Of a stretch of DNA of 64,000 bases, positions 1-8,300 are shown piece after piece. Made by a program: the position numbers and the translations under genes. This DNA is from Peribacillus muralis (GTDB taxonomy: Bacteria > Bacillota > Bacilli > Bacillales > DSM-1321), in the NCBI RefSeq assembly GCF_001439925.1, contig NZ_LMBV01000004.1, forward strand, positions 275,446-339,445. Reading direction: 5' to 3'. The notes below the pieces were generated by a model. It saw only the letters and a program-made list of their open reading frames with translations. It was not told where the DNA came from and ran no database searches. The first letter of the stretch is position 1. Each line of letters begins with the position of its first letter.

Positions 1-19
1 TGCCCAGAGTATTGGAGAA

Positions 20-165
20 GTTGTACTTCGATTGTTTCATTGCACTGCAGGCGCTCCCTTATCCAGAGGCGGTCCGTGAGCCTCCTCGGCGCTTGCGCTT
101 GGATCTCCCCACAACAGCCTTTCCCGCAGGAGTGTAGCTGCCTTCCGTCATTCCACGTTGCATGA
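20..165. repeat. Dispersed GC-rich intergenic repeat, copy 1
   Basis: A GC-rich intergenic block contains TTTCATTGCACTGCAGGCGC (35-54) followed by GAGCCTCCTCGGC (79-91) and a CCCGCAGGAGT segment near 125. The same ordered words occur at 36602-36755, and a short piece occurs near 63290. It holds no convincing reading frame and is clearly richer in GC than its surroundings. From memory, elements of this type are scattered in several Bacillus, Priestia and Peribacillus genomes; their function is not known to me. The ends given are approximate. Confidence 0.7.
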
Positions 166-206
166 AAATTACGTTAGAACGAAAATGAGCTTGAGAATGC
201 AAGGGA

Positions 207-239
207 AAACAGCCTTTCAAGGAGGTGAAAGGCTGTTTT
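207..239. terminator. Hairpin with 13-bp perfect stem
   Basis: AAAACAGCCTTTC (207-219) and GAAAGGCTGTTTT (227-239) form a perfect stem around a 7-nt loop. The T-rich arm faces the + strand, so this probably terminates a + strand transcript entering from before the window. It is symmetrical enough to act in both directions. Confidence 0.55.
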
Positions 240-278
240 ACGGATTGTGAGCTAGGATAGGATGCGAATGCTGAACGA

Positions 279-320
279 AAAACAAACTGCGGAGTCCGAA
301 GGGGGCTCGGCAGTTTGTTT
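279..320 (-). terminator. Terminator of the exonuclease gene
   Basis: AAACAAACTGC and GCAGTTTGTTT pair, and the inner GAGTCC/GGGCTC extends the stem. Read on the minus strand, the second arm runs into TTTGTTTTT. It lies about 120 bases after the exonuclease stop codon. Confidence 0.7.
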
Positions 321-440
321 AGAATCTAGGTTGTTACAACGACCCATAATCCATCTATTGAACACCTGATGTTTTAGTAGACTTTTGTATGTATGGTTGT
401 TCTTGATGGCTTCATCAAGTGTGTGTAATCGATTTAACAA

Positions 441-1040
441 TTATACCCTTGATTTTAGGGAAGCAGGTGCGTATTTTTTCATTGGGTTTTTAGCAATCAC
501 GTCTTTTAAATAAGGATGACCGGCTGGACCCGGTTTTCTCATAAGCTCCATTAAATAGGAGATATCATCCAGAGCCCGGTGGGTTTGGAAGTTGGTGATC
601 CTATGTGCCTGCAGTAAGGTTAACAGTTTACTATTTTCGAAGCCGTATTGTTTCCAAGGTACATTTCGCATCGTGCAGAACCATTTTTGATCATTGACTT
701 CGGGGTACATTTGGTAAAGAAAGCTTCTATCGAATGAAGCATTATGTGCAAAAATGTCATCGGCACGTGCGATGAAGGATTTGATTTTTTCATCGTGAAA
801 GCTTTTTCCTTCAACTGTGCTAAAAGGAATGCCATGAATCCGGTATGCTTGATCATAATTCATTCTAGCTTGAAGACCAAGAGGTTCCCTTAAAAATGAC
901 TCCTGATCAATGTGTTTAATGATTTCCCCAGTTTCACTATCATAGGTGAACAATATAAGAGCAAGCTCAATTATTTCATCGGAAGTTGGACGCAAGCCCG
1001 TTGTTTCGACGTCGAGCACTAAACCTAATCTATTAGACAA
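441..1040 (-). CDS. DEDD-family 3'-5' exonuclease
   Basis: The protein belongs to the DnaQ/RNase T exonuclease superfamily, which removes nucleotides from 3' ends with two metal ions. All motifs are visible: Exo I LDVETTG (D10, E12), Exo II HNASFD (D104) and Exo III HRALDD (H154, D159), which makes it DEDDh type. At about 199 residues it is a bare nuclease domain without polymerase or helicase parts. I chose the TTG at 1040 because GGAGG lies eight bases before it; an ATG at 1070 would add ten residues. It could be a repair or RNA-trimming enzyme; the true substrate cannot be told from sequence. It stands alone, with its own terminator at 279-320. Confidence 0.85.
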   Translation of the reverse strand: MSNRLGLVLDVETTGLRPTSDEIIELALILFTYDSETGEIIKHIDQESFLREPLGLQARMNYDQAYRIHGIPFSTVEGKSFHDEKIKSFIARADDIFAHNASFDRSFLYQMYPEVNDQKWFCTMRNVPWKQYGFENSKLLTLLQAHRITNFQTHRALDDISYLMELMRKPGPAGHPYLKDVIAKNPMKKYAPASLKSRV

Positions 1041-1241
1041 TTTTTTTTCCTCCAATTGGCTTTCTTGCATCTATTATAGCGGAATTGTGTTATCTATTGA
1101 AAGTGTGAGCTATTGTAAATGATTTGAGCTACCAAGCTGAAAATCATTCTCGTGAATTGAATGATAGAATGATATAACCAGGTACCAACTAAATGAATCG
1201 CTACAGGGGATTAGGCAGTGAGGAGTTGTTCTATCAACAAA

Positions 1242-1268
1242 AAAGAAGCGGCCATTTGCCGCTTCTTT
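1242..1268 (-). terminator. Terminator of the LysM-CAP gene
   Basis: AAAGAAGCGGC (1242-1252) and GCCGCTTCTTT (1258-1268) form an 11-bp stem with a 5-nt loop. On the minus strand the stem is followed by T residues. It sits directly after the stop codon of the gene at 1275-1901. Confidence 0.85.
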
Positions 1269-1274
1269 AGGATC

Positions 1275-1901
1275 TTATTTCCCGATGAATTGCTGTGTCC
1301 AGTAATGGCTGTATTTTCCTCCAGTCGCATACCCTATTCCGATATGAGTATAGTTCTTATTTAGAATATTGGCCTTGTGCCCGGGGCTGTTCATCCAAGA
1401 TTTCATAACGGATGCGCTGCTAGGCTGACCAGCTGCGATATTTTCACCTGCGTATTTGTAGGTAGTGCCAAATGATTTCATCATTTCGAAAGGCGAGCCA
1501 TATGTAGGGCTTGTATGATTGAAATAATCATGATCCCGCATATCTTCGGATTTCAATGTTGCGGTATGGGAAAGGGAGGTATCCATTTCGACGTTTGGAA
1601 GACCAGCTTTGGAACGCTCTTCGTTAACTAAGCGGAGAATCTGTTGTTCTACCGTCTGATCATATTCTTGCTTTGCAGTTGGTTTGTCGCTAGGTAAATT
1701 GATCGTTTGACCGACTATAATTTGATTTGAATCGGTAATGGCTGGGTTTGTTTTAAGAATATCGGAAAGGCTCACATCATATTCAGTGGCAATTTTTGAT
1801 AAAGTATCTCCTTGTACCACTTCGTGAGTATTGGCGCCTAAAGCTGCCGTCGGAGAAAGTAGCGATAGAGATAGTGCAGTGATAACAATCGTTTTCTTCA
1901 T
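1275..1901 (-). CDS. Secreted LysM and CAP (SCP-like) domain protein
   Basis: This 208-residue exported protein has a cleavable signal peptide (about 1-23, ending near ALGA), one LysM domain (about 26-69, VVQGDTLSKIA ... IIVGQTINLP) that should bind peptidoglycan, and a C-terminal CAP domain (about 85-208). The CAP domain keeps the LVNEERSKAGL start, the HTSPTYGSPFEMM region, YAGENIAAG and SWMNSPGHKANIL. The layout matches the Bacillus YkwD and spore-coat-linked CAP proteins. Their biochemical role is poorly known, so a wall or spore-surface role is inference. GGAGG sits seven bases before the ATG, and a terminator follows the stop. It is divergent from the FAD oxidoreductase gene. Confidence 0.88.
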   Translation of the reverse strand: MKKTIVITALSLSLLSPTAALGANTHEVVQGDTLSKIATEYDVSLSDILKTNPAITDSNQIIVGQTINLPSDKPTAKQEYDQTVEQQILRLVNEERSKAGLPNVEMDTSLSHTATLKSEDMRDHDYFNHTSPTYGSPFEMMKSFGTTYKYAGENIAAGQPSSASVMKSWMNSPGHKANILNKNYTHIGIGYATGGKYSHYWTQQFIGK

Positions 1902-2242
1902 TTTGTTTCCTCCTAGGATAATATCTGGATTGAGAATCTAGTATCCTACAAAACTTCTTCTCTGTAAAACGAGGCCATACTTTCTCGTTGGAAGATTGGG
2001 AGAAAGGTAACGTATCATACGATGCAAAATAGGGGGCCATATAACTGGAAAGAAAAATGGTGAAGGATGTTTATGAGGCTTATTTTATAGACGAGGAGAT
2101 GTATTCCATATAGAAAAAGAATCATTTTTATGTTTGCCAGCCACATTATTCAGGGTAAATAAGAAGTAGATGAAAAACAGGAAGTAGCTATATGGAACTA
2201 AAACGAACATGATCGTAATATTATGGCAAAGGTGGAGCTTGT
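1902..2242. other. Intergenic region between divergent genes
   Basis: About 340 bases hold the two leader regions of the LysM-CAP gene and the FAD oxidoreductase gene. GGAGG at 1908-1912 (minus strand) and AAAGGTGGAG before 2243 are the ribosome sites. I see no promoter I would defend and no additional gene. Confidence 0.5.
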
Positions 2243-3475
2243 ATGGATTTGAAGGCAGGGAAAGTGTTTTGGAAGGATACCTTTAAAGCGAGGGAATATC
2301 CAAGTCTTGAGGAAGATCTTTCATGTGATGTTTGTATCGTGGGGAGTGGCTCATCTGGGGCGCACTGTGCCCATTTTTTAGCGGAGACAGGACTGAATGT
2401 CGTCCTCATCGATAAGCGTGATATATGTGAAGGCAGTACGATTGCGAATACCGGACTTCTTCAGTATTCGAATGATAAAACATTGACTTCGCTTCTTCAT
2501 AGTTTCGGAGAAGAAGCTGGAACGCGTCATGTTCAGCTTTGTTTGGATGCGATTCGGACGCTTGAGAAAGAGGTTGTACCTTCACTCGCAGAAAATCCGG
2601 ATTTTAAAATCAGGAAAAGTCTTTATTACGCATCAAGCCCGGAGGATGTTTCACTGCTGAAAGAAGAATATGAAAATCTTAAATCTCGTAATTTCCCCGT
2701 GGAATATTATGATGAAAAAGAGATTAAGGAAAAATTTTCGTTCTCAAAATCGGCTGCACTCGTTACGGGTAACGATGCGGAAATCAATCCTTATAAACAT
2801 GCTCATTTTTTGATTGAAAATGCCTTTCACAAAGGAGTCCGCGTTTATTCCAATACTAAAATCAACGGAAAGGTATTAAAGGAAGATCAAACCGTGCTAT
2901 TTACTGAAAACGGACATACAATCCGTGCACAGAAGGTCATCTTCGCCACAGGGTATGAAGCGCAGGAAGAGGTAAGGGACAAAAATGCAGTGATTCTCAG
3001 TTCATATGCCATCGCGACCAATCCGATTGCCGACCACGCAAAATGGTATGGTGATATGATGATTTGGGAAACGGAAAGGCCTTATTTATATGCAAGAAAA
3101 ACGGCTGACAACCGGATTATCATAGGTGGACTTGACGAATCAACTGGTTTTATCGACAAGCGGAATTCGATGATCATCAACAAAAGAGATGAATTATTAA
3201 AAGAACTCGTCGCTTTATTTCCGGAATTACAAAGTCAAATCAAGGCAGATTATGCTTGGGGTGCTTTTTTTGGCGAGACACATGATGGCTTGCCGACAAT
3301 CGGGATATATCCGGATCACCCGAATTGCTATTTCTTATTAGGGTACGGCGGAAATGGGACGGTATACAGTGTCATCCTTTCGCAAATCATCAGAGATCTG
3401 ATCACAAAAGGAGCACATCCAGACTCGGCTTTGTACCTTAAAGAAAGGAAAATACAGAAAAGGATCGCCCATTAA
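2243..3475 (+). CDS. FAD-dependent oxidoreductase, DAO family
   Basis: The 410-residue protein is a glycine/D-amino-acid oxidase-family flavoenzyme. The N-terminal Rossmann motif VGSGSSGAHCAHFLAETG (about 33-50) binds FAD, with the ribose-binding acidic residue in VVLIDK. The end has WGAFFGETHDGLPTIG and the GYGGNGTVYS flavin-contact segment. This arrangement is typical of the OrdL/PuuB-like branch, which oxidises secondary or primary amines such as gamma-glutamylputrescine or sarcosine. The actual substrate is unknown. AAAGGTGGAG lies five bases before the ATG. The acetyltransferase gene follows after 64 bases and may be co-transcribed. Confidence 0.85.
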   Translation: MDLKAGKVFWKDTFKAREYPSLEEDLSCDVCIVGSGSSGAHCAHFLAETGLNVVLIDKRDICEGSTIANTGLLQYSNDKTLTSLLHSFGEEAGTRHVQLCLDAIRTLEKEVVPSLAENPDFKIRKSLYYASSPEDVSLLKEEYENLKSRNFPVEYYDEKEIKEKFSFSKSAALVTGNDAEINPYKHAHFLIENAFHKGVRVYSNTKINGKVLKEDQTVLFTENGHTIRAQKVIFATGYEAQEEVRDKNAVILSSYAIATNPIADHAKWYGDMMIWETERPYLYARKTADNRIIIGGLDESTGFIDKRNSMIINKRDELLKELVALFPELQSQIKADYAWGAFFGETHDGLPTIGIYPDHPNCYFLLGYGGNGTVYSVILSQIIRDLITKGAHPDSALYLKERKIQKRIAH

Positions 3476-3539
3476 GACAGGAATCTTTCCTTCAAGAGTA
3501 GAATAAAGTAGACAGCACAATATACGGAGGGGTTCTTCG

Positions 3540-4100
3540 ATGTGGTTTAGGGAATTGGAAACGAAACGGCTCAGGTTAATTCAAATAGGCCATCAGCATT
3601 CGGAGAGTCTGTTCGACATTCTCTCAAGAGATGAGGTGACCAGGAATGGTGGGATAAATAGCTTAACTCACGTTGAAGATGCCCGCCGCCTAATCGACGC
3701 GTTTAAAAGTGCATTCATCAACAAACGGGGAATACGCTGGGGAGTGGTCTTGAAGGATTCGGGCAAATTCATCGGCACTGTTGGAATCAATCAATTGAGC
3801 CTGGCCAATAAACGCGCCGAAATAGGATATGAAATCCACCCTGATTATTGGAGGAAGCATTATACATCCGAAGCTGTCAATGAAGTATTACACTATTCTT
3901 TCGAAGAAATGAAATTGGTCCGGATCGCAGCTTTAACCTTCAAGGAAAATTTTGCCTCGGCAAATCTCTTGAAGAAGTTTGGATTTAAAGAGGAAGGCAG
4001 CCTCCGAAGTTATGTATTTCTTCATCACCAATCACACGATGCGGTGGTGTTTTCCTTGTTATGCGGTGAATACCGGAACTTATATCAACAAACGGTTTAA
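3540..4100 (+). CDS. GNAT family N-acetyltransferase (RimJ/RimL type)
   Basis: The 186-residue protein has the full GNAT fold in RimJ/RimL order: an N-terminal ETKRLRLIQI strand, a central AEIGYEIHPDYWRKHYTSEAV segment corresponding to the acetyl-CoA pyrophosphate loop, and a C-terminal NLLKKFGFKEEGSLR segment. Relatives acetylate protein N-termini, amino acids or small amines using acetyl-CoA. GGAGGGG precedes the ATG. The gene ends at a strong terminator (4138-4164). It is co-directional with the FAD enzyme upstream. The substrate cannot be assigned. Confidence 0.85.
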   Translation: MWFRELETKRLRLIQIGHQHSESLFDILSRDEVTRNGGINSLTHVEDARRLIDAFKSAFINKRGIRWGVVLKDSGKFIGTVGINQLSLANKRAEIGYEIHPDYWRKHYTSEAVNEVLHYSFEEMKLVRIAALTFKENFASANLLKKFGFKEEGSLRSYVFLHHQSHDAVVFSLLCGEYRNLYQQTV

Positions 4101-4137
4101 TGATTTATTCCATTTTTCCATCACATATGAAAGGATG

Positions 4138-4164
4138 AGCTGGCCACTCGCGCCAGCTTTTTTT
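4138..4164 (+). terminator. Rho-independent terminator
   Basis: AGCTGGC (4138-4144) and GCCAGCT (4152-4158) form a GC-rich stem followed by seven T residues. It closes the FAD oxidoreductase/GNAT transcript. Confidence 0.85.
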
Positions 4165-4484
4165 GTTGATGTTCCCTAAATTGTAATTGCCCCTATAGCA
4201 GCCTGTTTTCTCCTCGAAATGTATTTGCTTCTTTTCGTTCAAAAAAACTCTTAAGCCAACAACTAAAAAAGTATCGACCATAAAAAGACAGTTCAGGCTC
4301 GTTCATATCAACAAAACTGAAGTTAGTTACAACAAGGAATATAACGAAATGGCTTTGAAATCTATTTGACATCTTTGTAAAAATATATTAATAATAGAAA
4401 AGTAATACTTATGGATGGAAAAACAGGAAAAATAAGGTGGTTGATAGGTAAAAAGAAGGTAAAATTGAAAAAGGGGGATGTCCG
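4165..4484 (+). promoter_or_regulatory. wapA leader with sigma-A-type promoter
   Basis: The AT-rich leader holds TTGACA at 4367-4372, a 17-base spacer and AATAAT at 4390-4395, a good sigma-A promoter match. AAGGGGG at 4471-4477 is the ribosome site for the ATG at 4485. No other gene is seen here. Confidence 0.6.
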
Positions 4485-5273
4485 ATGAATAAAAAAACCG
4501 TATTAACCAGAAAGATATTGGCTGTTATCATTATTTTCAGTTTATTAATTCCATTGGTTCCGACAAACGTGTTTGCGCATGGAGATATGTTATCTAATTC
4601 GGAACATGTGAAAACGACAGAAAAAAATGATGGGAAATTAAAATCTCCAAGTAAAAAAGGTGAAGAGCGTAAGTACACTGAAAAGGTCAGTGAAATTAAA
4701 GAAAAAAGAAAAGCCGATGAAAAAACATTTTTAAACAGTGATTTGAGCTATTCCACAGAAGTGTACAACGGCCCAGTGCATTATCATGATTCAAAAAAAG
4801 AGTGGAAGCCTATAGATAATGAATTAGAGACGAATGATGAAGCAGACAAAAAGGATTTTAAATATAAAAATAAAAACAATAAGTTCTCTGCCAAATTGTC
4901 TACTTCTACTAAAAAGAAACAAATTGTGTCACTGAAATTCGGAAAAGAAAAATTGGGTTTTGGATTGGTTGATCCAAATGCAGCAAATGCAAGCATGAAA
5001 GACGGAAAAGCCATCTATAAAGATGTCTATCAAGATACAGATATCCATTACACGATGCTTCCGAACGGGATAAAAGAGGACATTATTTTACACAGCAAAA
5101 AAAGTGCGACCAGTTTTAAGTATTCGGTTCATGGCACACTAAAAGCAAAAAAAGTAGATAGATATATTGAATTCCTAGATAAAGATAATAACGTAGTATG
5201 GGAAATGCTTCCTCCTTTCATGGAAGATGCCGAAGGAGAATACTCCGAAGATATTGAATATTCAGTTATCTAA
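4485..5273 (+). CDS. wapA: N-terminal part of WapA/Rhs polymorphic toxin, cut by in-frame TAA
   Basis: This reading frame encodes 262 residues: a long signal peptide (charged KKTVLTRK, hydrophobic core, cleavage near NVFAHG) and the start of the WapA N-terminal wall-associated region, with SAKLSTSTKKKQIVSLKFGK and DTDIHYTMLPNGIKEDIIL typical of RHS proteins of Gram-positive bacteria. The TAA at 5271-5273 stops it. The following codons continue in exactly the same frame (VGKKQFIQVEIDEKF, then VFPITVDPTVNIGG), so this and the next entry were one gene. As read, only a short secreted fragment would be made. A sequencing error or rare read-through remains possible. Confidence 0.85.
   Translation: MNKKTVLTRKILAVIIIFSLLIPLVPTNVFAHGDMLSNSEHVKTTEKNDGKLKSPSKKGEERKYTEKVSEIKEKRKADEKTFLNSDLSYSTEVYNGPVHYHDSKKEWKPIDNELETNDEADKKDFKYKNKNNKFSAKLSTSTKKKQIVSLKFGKEKLGFGLVDPNAANASMKDGKAIYKDVYQDTDIHYTMLPNGIKEDIILHSKKSATSFKYSVHGTLKAKKVDRYIEFLDKDNNVVWEMLPPFMEDAEGEYSEDIEYSVI
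5271..5273 (+). other. Nonsense codon inside wapA
   Basis: TAA lies in frame between the two halves of wapA: 4485 and 5319 are both in the same phase, and no frameshift is needed. A single base change from AAA, CAA or GAA would create it. The next base is G. Nothing around it suggests programmed recoding. Confidence 0.85.
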
Positions 5274-5318
5274 GTAGGCAAGAAGCAATTCATTCAAGTT
5301 GAAATCGATGAGAAATTC

Positions 5319-8300
5319 GTGAAAAATCCTGCCCGTGTTTTCCCCATCACTGTAGACCCAACCGTCAATATTGGCGGAACTGCCTCCAATACAAAAGATA
5401 CCTACGTCATGAAGAAGTTCCCGACCATCAACTATTATAACAGTACCGAATTAAGAACTGGATTTACCGATTCGACTAGTACGACAAGGTCTTATATAGA
5501 CTTCACCAACTCTTTACCGAACATGGGTGGAGGCTTATTAGTAAGTGCCGAATTAAAAGGTTATAAATTCAGCCAACCAACAACTCCTATCAATACGAAT
5601 GTATATGCGCAACGCGTGACCTCAAGCTGGTCCTCCACGGGTGTTACGTGGAATAAGCAGCCCTCGATCGATACGGCAAAATCATATGGAAGTACCGCTG
5701 TCAATGGAAGCAATGGCTGGTATAACTTTAACCTTACAGATCTTGTGGATCAGTGGTATAAAGGGAAAGTTCCAAATTATGGTGTCGTGTTAAAATCATC
5801 TTCCGAAGGCACTCTAGGAACATATCGAAAGTTTTACTCTTCCGATTATTCCTCCAAACAGCCCTATCTTTCTGTCACCTATTCAGGTGTGCCAAGCGCT
5901 CCTACAGGATCAGCCGTCGGAAACGGAGTGAATTCAGGTACAGGCTATGCAAATCTAAGCTGGACACCTGTCGCAGGAGCTACAGGAGCTACAGGCTATA
6001 AAGTCCTTGTTTTTAATGGAAAAGATTACGAAGAAATAAATGTAGGAAATGTGACATCCTGGTCAACAAAAGGGAAGAAAATATGGCCAACGGCTGCACA
6101 AATCGCAGCTGGGAGCTTCAATTTGCGTTTAAATGGAACGGGAACTGAGCTAGCGGATGATCCTAGGCCAGTTTACAAGAATTCTAAAGGAACGTACCAA
6201 AATAACAAAAATTACTGGTTCCGGATCAAGGCATACAATAAATATGGGGATAGTGCACAATCCGCCCAATTCACTCCAACGATTGCTGATCAAACGGCAC
6301 CAACCAAACCTGGTAAACCAACGATTTCAAGTCATTTAGACTCGAATTTCAAATTCACTTGGGCAGCCTCGACGGATTCCAATTCCGGGGTGAAGGGGTA
6401 TCAGGTATATGTGGGAACCGCTGCTGGGAAAACCGATGTTGTCAATGGCACTTTAGTGACGCAAAACTCTTTCACTTTGCCAAAAGCGGTTGCCCGTACC
6501 ACTTACCATATGTATGTCCGTGCAGTCGACAATCAAGGAAACTATATCAATTCAGATTCCTCGTCAGGTATAGCGCGAAAGCAACTGGATGCGTCCATCG
6601 TCAGTTACACGATTCCTCCGCAAATGGAAGCGAGCGGTGATTACAATGTAGCGATCACGGTGAAAAATGAAGGAATCGAGACATGGACCAATTCCGAAGG
6701 CTTCATGCTCGGATCAACGGCAACGAATGATCCATTCTCCAATAATGCCAGGTTAACGCTGACAAACTCAGAATCAATCAGCACTTCCAAAACAAAGACA
6801 TTTAACGTGAAGCTTAACGGCGGTAAAAAAACCGGTGATTATAGCAGTCAATGGCAAATGCTGAAGTTGAAAACGGGAATGTTCGGCGATCAAATATCCC
6901 AAAAAGTCAAAGTCGTTGATACAACCCCGGCAGCAGGGGAAATTGTCATTAATCACGGCGCAAAGGTAACGAATACGCCTAACGTGACTTTAAATCTAGC
7001 ATCCTCCGATAATAGCAATAGTGACATTTCCCAAAGGTTTAGAAATGAACTAGCAAACTGGACAGCTTATGAAAAACAAGCGAAAACGAAAGCGTGGACC
7101 TTATCAGGCGGCAATGGAGAAAAAAACGTATCTGTCATGTTTAAGGATGGTTCAGGTAATGAATCAAAAGCTTATTCCGAGAAAATCCTACTAGATGCAA
7201 CCTTACCAACTGCGAAATTAACCTTTCCCGCTACATTGGATTATCTTAATGGAATAACGGAAATACATGGTTGGGCAACAGATAATGATGATATGGACGA
7301 ATACGTGCTAAGCTATGGAAAAGGCGAGTCTCCTCAAGCGTGGACTCAAATTTCCAAGAAATACGATGATATAAAAGATGGGATTTTAGGCAAATGGGAT
7401 GTAACCGGCTTGGAAACTGGACTATATACAATCCAGTTGAATGTACGCGATAAAGCAAGCAATACATCGATCGCCACAAAAAAAGTATGGGTCGATCCGT
7501 TACAGTCGATGCTCGGAATAGAAGATTTTTGGGCTTATACGAGCACGGAAACGGGATATGGAGAAAGCAAGACGAATCTTGCCAATGGGAATCTACATTT
7601 GTCTTATACAGATAGCTCTGTAAAAGGACGAGGGCTGGATACAACGATAATCCGTTCATATAACAGTCAAGATTATCAGCAAACTTTACTAGGCAAAGGA
7701 TGGAGACTGGACGTTCATATTTCTCTAACTGAAGAGTCAAACGGGGATATCCGTCTATATGATGAAGACGGGTCAAGGCACATCTTCAAAAAGAATGTGA
7801 ATGGCACGTATAGTTCCCCGCAGGGAGTCAATCGAAACTTGGTCAAAACCAGTAGCGGGAATTATACGTTAACCGATCTAGATGAAGCAGGAATGATCCA
7901 AACCTTTAATGCTAAGGGTCAACTTACATCAATTGAAGATAAAAATGGAAACAAAAATTCAGTTTCTTATGATGGAAATAGCATTAAAGAAATCGTTGAT
8001 TCTACTGGGAGAATTACAACCTTCTCTTATACGGATAAACTGTTAAGTGCAATTACCGATAGCACCGGAGCAACGATTAAATACATTCATGAAAATCAAG
8101 CACTTACAAAGGTTGAATACCAGGATAAGGACAAAAAACTAGTTCGGTCTTTAAATTATGAATATGACGGAATGGGCAAGTTAAAGAAATATATCAATCC
8201 TAATAAAAACGCCATTTCTTACGATTATAATGGACACCGACTCATCAGTACGGAACGGCAATTCTCCTCTTATAACGCCAAGGGGAATAAGAAAAACAAT

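Noticed and set aside
5319..5321. GTG 5319 as a genuine start of a 2,519-residue protein
   Set aside because: No ribosome site lies upstream, it sits inside a conserved WapA stretch (FVKNPARVFPITVDPT), and the product would have no signal peptide. The frame continues from 4485 across one stop codon.
7246..7776. 176-codon minus-strand frame and other long frames inside wapA
   Set aside because: They lie opposite YD-repeat coding sequence, have no ribosome sites and give no recognisable protein. They are shadows of the repetitive codon pattern.
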